Assembly: GCA_963809825.1 (NCBI GenBank)
Contig: CAWELJ010000009.1
Span: 186,001 to 250,000 of the forward strand
Reading direction: 5' to 3'
Length of the DNA: 64,000 nucleotides
From: Bog-473 sp963809825
GTDB taxonomy: Bacteria > Actinomycetota > Acidimicrobiia > Acidimicrobiales > RAAP-2
Position numbers and translations under genes: made by a program. The notes under the pieces are model-generated. The model was not told the origin of the DNA. It saw nothing but the letters and a program-made list of their open reading frames with translations, and made no database searches. Shown here one piece after another: positions 33,901-41,403 of this stretch; the first letter of the stretch is position 1, and every line of letters starts with the position of its first letter.

Positions 33901-34428
33901 CGGATAGAGAACCTGGCCGAGTTGTCCACGCGCGCCAGCGCATTCGACGACGTGATGGGCTTCTTGGCATCCGTGGCACTGCCGGTGGACTCCCGCGAGC
34001 CTGTCCCGACGGCGACCGTGAGTTCGCGGAGCAATGCTGGCCGACCCGACACGCTGTCATCCGGTCCTCTCACGAGGAAGTCCCCTCACCCGCGATCCCA
34101 GGTGCTCCTCGGCTGCCTAGGGCTGGCGCTCTTCGCTCTGGGCGCCATAGTGGCCTCGGTGTCATCGCTCGGGGAGTTGACGCCACCCCCGGAGCTTTCG
34201 ATTGCCACGAGCCCGGTCGGGCATTCCGTCGCGGCGGTGCAACTCGGCTCTGCAGGTCCCATCGCCGCACAGCTCGAGATCAGAAACGGTGGTAGGACGC
34301 TCTGGCGTTCCAACCTCGCACGGACCACGACGGCGCAGAGTGTCGATCTTCCAGCCCATCTGCTCAGCAGGGGTTCACGCGTGGTGCTGGTCTCTGGTGG
34401 GCACACCCTGCGCCGGGTCGACGGCTAG
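30988..34428 (+). CDS. GT-C-like membrane protein with embedded UvrD/PcrA helicase fragment
   Basis: 1,146 aa. Residues 55-560 are a polytopic membrane domain. DNFDELIHVGT (about 140-150) in the first outer loop resembles the acidic motif of GT-C glycosyltransferases, and later loops carry FGFDAQYAYETIAL. A soluble outer domain spans about 560-700 and more helices follow to about 800. Residues 843-1000 then read as domain 2B of a UvrD/PcrA helicase: FYERREVKDILAYIRLL, RRIVNVPKRGIGERSVAR, RTGYLAELVAEHTREADG and RIENLAEL. The helicase's Walker A, Walker B and motif V/VI parts are absent. A last helix (1037-1060) and a small domain end the protein. The frame is continuous throughout. Likely a polymer-assembly glycosyltransferase or polymerase; the helicase piece is presumably captured. 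Confidence 0.75.
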   Translation: MRGDVPGHTDVTANLPGLQGHEGGHGRPPLDAREIRREPPTPESAIAPVTPPKDRSRLGVVLALVGTGLLLQGVADALARAGHKSVALPLFLCALSLLFAACAWRLTSTHAARRERVFVSLVLGLGLLASYVMHHPIQLDNFDELIHVGTLTQLLNSHTLFPSNSILPVSPYYPGLELATSATRWLTGLPLVVDELIVLAAVRVVLVLVVFLVVERACHSSRAGGIGVLVYAASPQFYGFDAQYAYETIALAFAAAVVYLLFVSIDADRPKMGRPFALALGCVVALVFSHHVTTWFTVGFLVVWAAGLYLTCHPFRHFRPALGVSAAPSAGVSAEPLLISEGQPIAPSSKVSGDELIVKRRRTQAGMVGVAAAVGLLLGGAWTIYVSRLLAPYLGPAFSAAATEISQALGSGHGNRALFHNAAGGGSPPWAVALILAAAIGWCVLLVPSLFSVVFRRSVRGGALRYLPAAIAVAFPISLLADVSSSSKAVADRASTFIFFGVALVVGAWLARRITRDRRMIERVATIGVATVLFLGSLIFGFGPVVSLLPGPYVVGGDSLSYGSPSLAVAHFADTHLPAGSHVAADHDNSDLLLALGGVTPARGINPEAIFFDRSFNLYDIYLVRKDDIRYIVVDDRLARGRPLYGTYIAAGEPTKRLTLAELDKFDSHSPFIKRIYDNGQIQVYDVTAMLPPSARAAPAGPPVGGTGFDVGIFLLAALVAVRWLLRLRRRSGPVHDVEHLVVCGVVSALLIGVFGAFLIRLTHVPPDLVAIVVLLFLLALSVRRMHWYVDLFRRPSRSPAGDLSDPHAEWKTEGDFAVDLHTNTTSSPSMTTSMTFSGIRSNVWGEDDFYERREVKDILAYIRLLVDPDDEVSARRIVNVPKRGIGERSVARMTDWAQVHHVSLSEAIDRAEEAGLNGRALLGAEGLSETLADLRPLLQTVNPAELVQLVADRTGYLAELVAEHTREADGRIENLAELSTRASAFDDVMGFLASVALPVDSREPVPTATVSSRSNAGRPDTLSSGPLTRKSPHPRSQVLLGCLGLALFALGAIVASVSSLGELTPPPELSIATSPVGHSVAAVQLGSAGPIAAQLEIRNGGRTLWRSNLARTTTAQSVDLPAHLLSRGSRVVLVSGGHTLRRVDG
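33514..33990 (+). other. Captured UvrD/PcrA helicase 2B segment
   Basis: About 157 codons whose product matches only the 2B region of superfamily 1A helicases. It is flanked on both sides by low-complexity linker sequence and then by membrane-protein sequence. No helicase frame continues in any other reading frame, so this is a fragment, not a frameshifted gene. Confidence 0.75.
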
Positions 34429-34885
34429 GTTCGCCACCTGGGTGGGCTCTCACGGAGCGGAGCGCAACCTCAGCGGAAGGTCATTCCGGCTCGATCGAAA
34501 GCACGGAGAGGCCCCGAGCGCCAGCCGGGGCGGTGCCGATCCCGACACGGGCCACCAACATCGGGGTGGCTCTCATGCGTTCCAGCCACCCGTACTCGTT
34601 TCTGGACCGGCACGTGCGGATCACCCTCGATCTCGTCGAGATGGATGGTCAACTTCGCCACTGGGCCGTACGCCTCGGCGGAACGCGCGGGAACGCGGGA
34701 TCTCCCGGGAGGAGGGCACCCTTTGACCTGGCATGTCCCGGTCGAGGAGCGCGCCTGACTGGCACCTAATGGCGGACCACGAGCTCGCATTCAACAGCAA
34801 TTCGTGGTCAACCTTCGGCAAAATTTCGCGGGCAATTAGTCAATAAGTCCCTTGCCCGGCAACGCCCGTGGGTTCATCGTTCAAC
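34429..34885. other. Long leader region, no gene recognised
   Basis: Several short open frames occur on both strands, for example a 78-codon frame at 34533-34769, but none has a ribosome site or a family I know. This stretch leads to the riboswitch and probably contains the promoter of the next gene. Confidence 0.5.
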
Positions 34886-34890
34886 TGAAT

Positions 34891-34962
34891 CGAAAAGGCA
34901 AACCTCCCGTGAGGGTGGGGCGCAAAGCTACGGGACTCGTTGAGTTCGCCGGGCCGCCGAAT
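34891..34962 (+). promoter_or_regulatory. GEMM-I (cyclic-di-GMP) riboswitch
   Basis: The conserved core is visible: AAAAGGCAAACC, a C-rich/G-rich stem closed by a GTGA (GNRA) tetraloop, then GGGGCGCAAAGCTACGGG and a second stem ending GCCGGGCCGCCG. These match the c-di-GMP-I aptamer consensus (AGGCAAACC, GNRA, GGGACGCAAAGCYACGGG). It is 62 nt upstream of the GH16-repeat gene start on the same strand. Whether binding turns the gene on or off cannot be read directly; a GGGTCGGGGGGAAG ribosome site lies in the expression platform. Confidence 0.85.
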
Positions 34963-35024
34963 CAGCACTGAGCGCGTCTGCTCGTGCCCTCGCGACCCGT
35001 CGTCTGCGGGTCGGGGGGAAGACG

Positions 35025-36848
35025 ATGTCTTACACGCGACGGAGTCGGGCGCTACCACTCGGGCTGGCCCGAGGCTTGGCGTTCCTGGTTCTGATTCCTC
35101 TGCTCGCGGCGGGCCTCACCGCTCAAGCCTCGATCGGGGTCGGTGCGGCACTGCGTACCAACGGGTACAGCGGAGGCCGGATGATGGCGGCCGATCCGAA
35201 TGGCGGTTACTGGATCGTCAGCGCAATCGGTGCGGTCACACCGGAGGGCGGGGCCCCAGCCCTGGGGTCCCCGGCGCTGATGGGGCTCACGCTGGCCCGG
35301 CCCATCGTCGGCATGGCGTCGACCCCCGACGGCAGGGGCTACTGGCTCGTCGCCTCAGACGGCGGGATCTTCAGCTACGGCGACGCCTCCTTCTACGGGT
35401 CCACGGGGTCACTCCACCTGAACCAGCCCATCGTCGGGATGGCAGCAACACCGGACGGCCGCGGCTACTGGCTCGTGGCTTCCGACGGCGGCATCTTCAG
35501 CTTCGGTGACGCCTGGTTCCACGGCTCCACAGGGGGCATCCACCTCAACCAGCCCATCGTCGGCATGGCCGCCACACCGGACGGCCGCGGCTACTGGCTC
35601 GTGGCTTCCGACGGCGGCATCTTCAGCTTCGGGAGCGCCTCCTTCTACGGGTCCACGGGGTCCTTGCACCTGAACCAGCCCATCGCCGGGATGGCATCAA
35701 CTCCGGACGGCCGCGGTTACTGGCTCGTGGCTACCGACGGCGGAGTCTTCACCTTCGGTGACGCCGCGTACTACGGGTCCACGGGAGGAACGGGCGCCGG
35801 CGCTCTCGGCATCGTCATCGACCCGCCCGCCGCGGGCTACACCCTCGTGGCCCCCGATGGCTCGGGCACCTACTTCGGACCTCCGCCGCCGCAGCCGGCC
35901 CCGAGCTCGTCCACGCCGACGCAGCAGACGACCACCACGACCACGCCCCCGCCGACCACGACGACGACAGTGCCTCCGCCGACCACGACGACGACCATGC
36001 CTCCACCGACCACGACGACGACAACGACAACGACCACGACGACCACAACGCCCACGACTCAGCCCTCTGGCACAGCAGGGTTCGGTCAGCCGGTCATGGC
36101 CATACCCAACGGCTACTCCGGAGCGAACCAAATCCTTGACGACAGGTTCTCCGGCACCAGCCTCAATGGTTCCCACTGGAGCGACATAATGGGTGGGCCG
36201 GTTCCCGACGTTGGCCAGTGGGGCGGCTACGGTGCAGCGCCGATCGTCAACAACGGCCTCACCCTGACCAACGCCAACGGCACGGCATCAATGGTGGACA
36301 CAGCCAACCCGAAGACCGGACAGAACCTCTTTTCCTTCCCCCAGGCCGGGTTCTACCTACAGGTCAACTTCAAAGTGTCGGACATGAGCAACGGGTTCTT
36401 CCCCGCCATCTGGTTCCCTTATGACAACGGAAACCACCCCAATGCCAACGAGATCGATCTGTTCGAGGGCGGGTTCCTTCCCTCGAGCTACGGGTTGTCA
36501 GGTCATCCGATCAACAACATGGCTGAGTCGAACTACGGGGGGTGCAGCTGCCAAGACCCCAACTGGAAACAAAAGGTGGTCGATGCCGGTGAGGACATCA
36601 CGCAACAGTTCGTGACGGTCGGAATGGAGTTTGTTCCCGGCAATCACGTCAACTTCTACGTCGGCCAAGGGGCCAACAGGACCCTTATCCTCTCGGACAC
36701 CAACGCCGCCGACATTGGGGCCTTCGCCAACTACAACCTCGTAATGACGCCGCAAGGCACGCCGGGCAGTTCGTCGGGATGGCACACGCAGGGGCCGGGT
36801 ACCGGCTCTATGTATGTCGCCGAAGTCCAGGTGTACAGCCTGCCGTGA
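35025..36848 (+). CDS. Secreted protein with GYW repeats and GH16-like domain
   Basis: 607 aa. The ATG follows GGGGGGAAGACG. The signal peptide ends near LTAQASI. Four nearly identical 42-aa repeats (GRGYWLVASDGGIFSFGDA, GSTGSLHLNQPIVGMAATPD) fill about residues 90-260. A Thr/Pro linker (about 290-350) leads to a GH16-like jelly roll: ILDDRFSGTSLNGSHW, FFPAIWFPYD and catalytic EIDLFE (Glu476, Asp478, Glu481). The repeats may bind wall or matrix while the GH16 part cuts or transfers a beta-linked polysaccharide. A cyclic-di-GMP riboswitch directly upstream links its expression to the sessile-motile decision. It is convergent with the epimerase gene. Confidence 0.85.
   Translation: MSYTRRSRALPLGLARGLAFLVLIPLLAAGLTAQASIGVGAALRTNGYSGGRMMAADPNGGYWIVSAIGAVTPEGGAPALGSPALMGLTLARPIVGMASTPDGRGYWLVASDGGIFSYGDASFYGSTGSLHLNQPIVGMAATPDGRGYWLVASDGGIFSFGDAWFHGSTGGIHLNQPIVGMAATPDGRGYWLVASDGGIFSFGSASFYGSTGSLHLNQPIAGMASTPDGRGYWLVATDGGVFTFGDAAYYGSTGGTGAGALGIVIDPPAAGYTLVAPDGSGTYFGPPPPQPAPSSSTPTQQTTTTTTPPPTTTTTVPPPTTTTTMPPPTTTTTTTTTTTTTTPTTQPSGTAGFGQPVMAIPNGYSGANQILDDRFSGTSLNGSHWSDIMGGPVPDVGQWGGYGAAPIVNNGLTLTNANGTASMVDTANPKTGQNLFSFPQAGFYLQVNFKVSDMSNGFFPAIWFPYDNGNHPNANEIDLFEGGFLPSSYGLSGHPINNMAESNYGGCSCQDPNWKQKVVDAGEDITQQFVTVGMEFVPGNHVNFYVGQGANRTLILSDTNAADIGAFANYNLVMTPQGTPGSSSGWHTQGPGTGSMYVAEVQVYSLP
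35318..35810 (+). repeat. Four 126-bp GYW coding repeats
   Basis: The segment encoding GYWLVASDGG begins at 35337 and again 126 bp later at 35463, and two more times. Units 2 and 3 are almost identical, for example CGGCTACTGGCTCGTGGCTT. This is the same repeat family as in the two minus-strand genes at 10.0-13.3 kb. Confidence 0.85.
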
Positions 36849-36860
36849 CCCGTGCGAAAT

Positions 36861-36890
36861 TCCCCCACTACCTCAGGTAGCTCCGGGGGA
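36861..36890. terminator. Bidirectional hairpin between convergent genes
   Basis: TCCCCC...CTACCTCAGGTAG...GGGGGA forms a hairpin with an inner CTACCT/AGGTAG stem and an outer TCCCC/GGGGA stem. It overlaps the stop codon of the epimerase gene and lies 13 bp past the GH16 gene, so it can terminate both. Confidence 0.6.
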
Positions 36891-37808
36891 AGACTCGGGC
36901 GCCTGGTCGACTCCCCCGGCGCCGCCCAGGGCAAACGGTTGCAACACGACTCCGAGTTGGTCGAGGACCTCGGGATGCGGCACGTTCGGTGCCGGGCGGA
37001 TAAGCCCGAGGAGGGAGTCTGCTCGAACCGGCAGCTTGACCGGTAAGAACTCGGTCGCCCGCAATGTTCCGTACACGGCCATGGCGGGGGTGGGGACGAA
37101 CCGAGGCGGTGTCTTCCCCATACTGGCGGCAAAGGTCGTCAGCAGTTCCTTGAACGGAACCGAGTCGGGGTGGGCGATCCCCACCGGGACATCGGGCGAC
37201 CGCTCCGCAATCGCCAGGGCGACGATGGCGGTGGCGAAGTCGCGCTCGGAGACCGTGAACTGGCGCGCTCGCGCCCCGAAGTCTGGAAGCACGGGAAGGC
37301 GAGCCAACCGGCCCAGAGTCCCGGCCATGCCACCGCCACCGCTGCCGTAGACCAGACCGGGCCTGACGACGCACAGACCTCGCGCCCGAGCCGCCGCCTC
37401 CGTCGCCAGTTTGGCCCGACCGTAGAGCTGGCGCGTCCCCGCATACGCCGACATCGAGGACAGCACAATGGTCCGCGGAACGCCGCTCGAGAGAGCCTCG
37501 TCGAACAAAGAGACGGATCCGAACACGTTCGAACGCCAGATGTCGGCCCTTCTGGTCAGCATCATGTCGTACGCACAATGGACGAGCAGATCGACATGGT
37601 CGAGTGCAGCCGAAGGACCGTGCGAGGCGAGGTCGAAGAACCGGTCGTTGCTGCCCGGCGCCGGTGACCGAACCAGGCGACGGACCGTGAACCCCGCCGA
37701 TCCCAAGGCCGCGACGAGGACCGAACCCAGGTAGCCGGAGGCGCCCGTTATGGCCACCTCCGGCGGCCCGCTCCGAGCCGGACCGGCCGACCCTCGGAAG
37801 ATCGTCAC
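36873..37808 (-). CDS. NAD-dependent epimerase/dehydratase (extended SDR)
   Basis: 311 aa from GTG 37808. AITGASGYLGSVLVAAL gives the TGxxGxxG nucleotide motif. SSMSAYAG and YGRAKLATE give the Ser and the YxxxK catalytic pair. VRPGLVYGSGGGG is the conserved loop after it. Such enzymes epimerise, dehydrate or reduce nucleotide sugars or sterol-like substrates. The start overlaps the GMC oxidoreductase stop by 4 bp (GTGA), so the two are co-translated and may act in sequence. The C-terminus is Pro/Gly-rich and short. A frame extending further upstream is antisense-like and rejected. Confidence 0.85.
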   Translation of the reverse strand: MTIFRGSAGPARSGPPEVAITGASGYLGSVLVAALGSAGFTVRRLVRSPAPGSNDRFFDLASHGPSAALDHVDLLVHCAYDMMLTRRADIWRSNVFGSVSLFDEALSSGVPRTIVLSSMSAYAGTRQLYGRAKLATEAAARARGLCVVRPGLVYGSGGGGMAGTLGRLARLPVLPDFGARARQFTVSERDFATAIVALAIAERSPDVPVGIAHPDSVPFKELLTTFAASMGKTPPRFVPTPAMAVYGTLRATEFLPVKLPVRADSLLGLIRPAPNVPHPEVLDQLGVVLQPFALGGAGGVDQAPESSPGAT

Positions 37809-39400
37809 AGGGGCTGCCCGAGCGTCTCGCTGGCGATGCGGTGGGCATTGGCCATGATCGTCAGGGTGAATGTGGTGGCCGGGACGTTCGGAAAGACCGA
37901 CGCGTCCACCATGTGGATGTGGTCCCACGCGGCGAGACGCCCCGTCCGATCGGTCGTCATGGCCGTTCTGGCCTGATCATGAGGGAAGCTGGCGCCGAAG
38001 TGGTAGCTCTTCGCCGCCGCAGAGACGGAGATCATGGGGGCCACGGGCCACAGGTCCAAAGCGGGAGCAACATGCAGCATCGACCGCACCAGACGCTTCA
38101 GCATGGGGGGCTGTTCGTCATGGGGCTCGCGGTCGATCTCCAACTGCGGCAACCGGTCCCTGTCTCCTGCCACCGGGTGCGCCACGATCTTCACCCTGGG
38201 CGATGCCCAGCCGGGGACGTACCCCAGACCCACGGAGACCCGCCGCACGAGCGCCGTCAGTGCCGGCCGCATGTTCGGGCGCCGGATCGGTCCGGGGAGG
38301 GACGAGAGAAAGGCCGGGTTGTATTCGTAGAAATGGACGAGACCGAGGTCGAGACCCTCGCCGGTGTCGTCGTAGAGCAGGTTGAACTGGTTGAGGGTGA
38401 AGTTCCGCGCCTGACGGGGGTCGGCAACAGGGCGCATCGACACAGCCGGCATCACGAACTGCACGGACTCTTGGAGGTGGACGACCTGGCCGAAGAGGCC
38501 GAGAGAGCCCAGGACAAGCCGCGTCGTCCCGATCCCGCCGCAGGCCACGAAGATCCGGTCAGCGGCAACCAACTCCATCTTGCCCGTTCTCGTGCTCCGG
38601 ACCAGCACACGAGGTCGACCGTCGATCTCATCGAGGTGCACGGCGAGCAGGTCGGGTCGATAGGTGATGCGCCTTTCGGCCCGGAGACGGTCGAATGTCT
38701 GGGAGCTCGAGTAGATGAGCTCGTGTGGGCAACCCGTCATGCACAGGCCACAGCGCGTGCACTCGTCGGACCTGAAGGCCAGCCGGGCCCGGCCGAGGGT
38801 GATGCCGAATGACTGGACAAGGGCCCGCTGCGCCCGGTACCGGCCCAGGACGCGACGGGTCCGGTCGGCCGGCGGAGGCAATGGCCGCGCCGGAGCCATG
38901 AGAGGAAACATTTCGGCGAGATCGTCATCCTCTCCCGCCAGCGTCATTTCGCCCAAGGCAGTCCGGTAGTGGGGCTCCATGTCCGCTCGCGTGATGGGCC
39001 ACCGTTCGAACGTGCGTTCGGAAAAAGGCATGATCTGAGCACCCCAGATGTTCGAGAAGCCCCCGTAGGCGCCCGAGACCACGGAGTCGTTGGCGGGCCC
39101 GAGCGCCTCGATCCCGGCCAGCTGCCCGAGGTCACGGAAGGGATAATCCGAGCCGTAACTCCGCTTCTGGGGAAGGACCCCCCGGGGGACCGGAACCGGC
39201 TGATGGCTGATGTGCTCGACGTCAGCCGGGGACCAGGACTGCTCCCGGGAGGTGGCGAGCCGATCCAACGTCGTCCGAAGCTCCGGCTCCAGCGTGCCCC
39301 CGACGTCGACCACGGTGACCTGGTGGGCCGGATCTGCAGCCAGTGCGAGGGCGGCGCCGGCCGCCGCGGGGCCAGATCCGATGATCAGCGCATTCGGCAT
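37805..39400 (-). CDS. GMC-like flavoprotein with four-cysteine Fe-S motif
   Basis: 531 aa from ATG 39400, preceded by AAGGAG. ALIIGSGPAAAGAALAL is the FAD Rossmann motif. GFSNIWGAQIMPF and the C-terminal HMVDASVFPNVPATTFTLTIMANAHRIA (GMC C-terminal domain, with the FAD-contacting helix) resemble GMC oxidoreductases. Unusually, residues 214-224 read CTRCGLCMTGC (Cys214, 217, 220, 224), a ferredoxin-type cluster ligand set. KSYHFGASFPH near the end holds the likely catalytic His. It is coupled to the epimerase gene, so the pair could oxidise and then epimerise a sugar or lipid-linked group. Substrate unknown. Confidence 0.8.
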   Translation of the reverse strand: MPNALIIGSGPAAAGAALALAADPAHQVTVVDVGGTLEPELRTTLDRLATSREQSWSPADVEHISHQPVPVPRGVLPQKRSYGSDYPFRDLGQLAGIEALGPANDSVVSGAYGGFSNIWGAQIMPFSERTFERWPITRADMEPHYRTALGEMTLAGEDDDLAEMFPLMAPARPLPPPADRTRRVLGRYRAQRALVQSFGITLGRARLAFRSDECTRCGLCMTGCPHELIYSSSQTFDRLRAERRITYRPDLLAVHLDEIDGRPRVLVRSTRTGKMELVAADRIFVACGGIGTTRLVLGSLGLFGQVVHLQESVQFVMPAVSMRPVADPRQARNFTLNQFNLLYDDTGEGLDLGLVHFYEYNPAFLSSLPGPIRRPNMRPALTALVRRVSVGLGYVPGWASPRVKIVAHPVAGDRDRLPQLEIDREPHDEQPPMLKRLVRSMLHVAPALDLWPVAPMISVSAAAKSYHFGASFPHDQARTAMTTDRTGRLAAWDHIHMVDASVFPNVPATTFTLTIMANAHRIASETLGQPL

Positions 39401-40029
39401 TGCCGGTGGTGCTCCTTCTCGAGCGAGGCGGCCCGTGGAGGACCCGAGGCTAGATGGTCGACTCCGAGCTCCTGCGGAGCCGGCGATCCGTTGACCAACT
39501 GACCCCGGGTCGCGACGGTCCACCGCGGTTGGTCCCATACGGGGCAGGCGAATCAGGCGACCGACGATCTAATTGAGGGCACCAACTCTGGGGGGCAATG
39601 CACTCGGGCGCGCGCTCCCGGAACTCTCCTGAGCATAGACCCGCGACAAAACGTTGTCCAAGAATTGTCATCAGATAAGTTCGATCGGCTCTATTTCGAG
39701 GCGGAGAACGTCGGCAACATAGATCTCCTGTCGGGGTGGCGGCCGGCAGGCCACCATCACTATGAGGGGATCAAAATTGAGCGCCGAGATTGCCGCACGG
39801 ATGGGGTCACCGGCGACCCAGCACCTTGCGCTCGCTTCGAGAGGTTCGTCGAGTTCGTACTCAGCTCCGACTCAGGCGGAAGTCACCGGATGGTCACCCG
39901 TGGTTACCGACCAGTCCCTCGACTCGCACAGGTCAATCCCAGCACCGTCTTCTCATGGTGGGCTGGGCAAGATTCGGGGCGGGCGACGTGCGTTCTAACC
40001 GGAAGGTCGTCGCGGCCGCGGAGTCCGAG
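39401..40029. other. 629-bp region between divergent genes
   Basis: The promoter region for the GMC and GT2 genes is here. It is AT-richer than the surroundings at about 39640-39720. A frame from 39665 (MSSDKFDRLYFEAENVGN) begins like a real protein but then becomes arginine-rich and runs into the GT2 gene in another frame; it may be a gene remnant. No structured RNA was recognised. Confidence 0.4.
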
Positions 40030-40884
40030 ATGCCGTCGCAAGAGGTTGATCAGGTCAGGCCGATGCTCGGCTCGCGCGAAACAGAACCGAGCATCAGCAT
40101 CGTGATACCGGCCAAGAACGAAGCTCGCAACCTGCCCCACGTCTTCGAGATGCTCCCCACGGACTGCGAGGTGATCCTCGTCGACGGACATTCGACCGAC
40201 GACACCGTGGGCATCACACAACGACTGCGACCGGACATCACCATCGTCAATCAGAGCCGCACAGGCAAGGGAAATGCTCTGGCCTGCGGTTTCGCTGCGG
40301 CCACTGGCGACTTCATCGTCATGATCGACGCAGACGGCTCGAACGACCCGGCGGAGATCTCCGCCTTCGTCGCCGCTCTGAAGGAAGGGGCGGACTTCGC
40401 CAAGGGATCCCGGTTCCTCCCTGGTGGTGGGAGCCAAGACATCAGCGTGATCAGGAGAATGGGCAACTTCTGGCTCAACAAGATCGTCAACCTGCTCTAC
40501 GGGACTCGCTACACCGACCTCTGTTACGGCTACAACGCCTTCCGGCGAGAGTGCCTGGACGTCATGACGCTCGATGCAACCGAGTTCGACGACTCCGAGC
40601 CCGGGGCCATCCTCTGGGGAGACGGGTTCGAGGTGGAGACGTTGATCAACGTGCGGATCGCAAAGGCAGGCCTCCGGGTGACGGAAGTTCCGAGTTTCGA
40701 ACGGGTCCGTCACTTCGGCGCCAGCAACCTCAACGCGTTCTCGGACGGCTGGCGCGTGCTGCGAACGATCCAGGCGGAGCGCAAGGGTGCCGCACGGATC
40801 CACTCCATCGACGCGGCATGGATTGAGCGCGACACCGGAACATCGTGGGGATTGCTGTCAACGGTGAACCGGGAAGCCGGCTGA
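40030..40884 (+). CDS. GT2-family glycosyltransferase (dolichol-phosphate-mannose-synthase-like)
   Basis: 284 aa from ATG 40030, selected for GGAG six bases upstream; a GTG at 39988 would add 14 residues. ISIVIPAKNEARNLPHVFEML, EVILVDGHSTDDTV and FIVMIDADGSNDP (DxD) define the GT-A domain of the DPM1/DpgS-like branch of family 2. RYTDLCYGYNAFRR matches its acceptor loop. These enzymes often transfer a sugar to a polyprenyl phosphate. No transmembrane tail is present. It ends the polysaccharide region. Confidence 0.88.
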   Translation: MPSQEVDQVRPMLGSRETEPSISIVIPAKNEARNLPHVFEMLPTDCEVILVDGHSTDDTVGITQRLRPDITIVNQSRTGKGNALACGFAAATGDFIVMIDADGSNDPAEISAFVAALKEGADFAKGSRFLPGGGSQDISVIRRMGNFWLNKIVNLLYGTRYTDLCYGYNAFRRECLDVMTLDATEFDDSEPGAILWGDGFEVETLINVRIAKAGLRVTEVPSFERVRHFGASNLNAFSDGWRVLRTIQAERKGAARIHSIDAAWIERDTGTSWGLLSTVNREAG

Positions 40885-40954
40885 GATCGCCGCAGTCGCG
40901 GCGCGTGAACGAAAGACTCGATCCGGTCCTAAAAGTCCCGCGGACGTCCGATGA

Positions 40955-41179
40955 TCACGCGACGTCGCGGCGGTGCAGCGGCCCGGTCCTCCGCGGAACC
41001 CGGGCGTGCACGCGCAACCCGGCTGAGTGCTCGACGAGATACGCCACACAATCGGAGCACAGCCGCCCGAACTCTTTGCCGGTCTTCATCTGCCGGCGAT
41101 CCGCACGGGCGACCCTCGACACCGGCCCGGCCCAACCGCAGCGGTGGCAGACGCCGGGTCGCTGTTTGCGCATGCTCAT
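40955..41179 (-). CDS. Small zinc-ribbon-like protein
   Basis: 74 aa from ATG 41179, preceded by AGGAAG at a good distance. Two CxxC pairs (Cys11/Cys14 and Cys41/Cys44) with a basic stretch between could bind zinc. The tail is Arg- and His-rich. Family unknown; it may bind nucleic acid. The 224 bp upstream to the next gene contain a TTGACA near the far end but no clear -10. Confidence 0.6.
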   Translation of the reverse strand: MSMRKQRPGVCHRCGWAGPVSRVARADRRQMKTGKEFGRLCSDCVAYLVEHSAGLRVHARVPRRTGPLHRRDVA

Positions 41180-41403
41180 GTTGGCTTCCTGTGGACTCAT
41201 GGATGTCGCATTCACGGTGGCAGATTCCAACCCCATACGAGCGTATCGGTCCTGCCCCAACGATACTTGAGGCACGCTGCGCAATGGTGTACCCAAACCC
41301 AGCAGATTCAAAACCGCCGTGTGTACGCACGCGAATGTCAACGAAGCCACAACGAACGTTCGCTCGTTCCGGGCACCATCGAGGTTGAGCCCCGGCTGGC
41401 AAC

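Noticed and set aside
35900..36060. ACC/ACG-rich low-complexity tract considered as a microsatellite or origin
   Set aside because: It encodes the Thr/Pro linker of the GH16 protein and keeps frame; the triplet bias is explained by coding.
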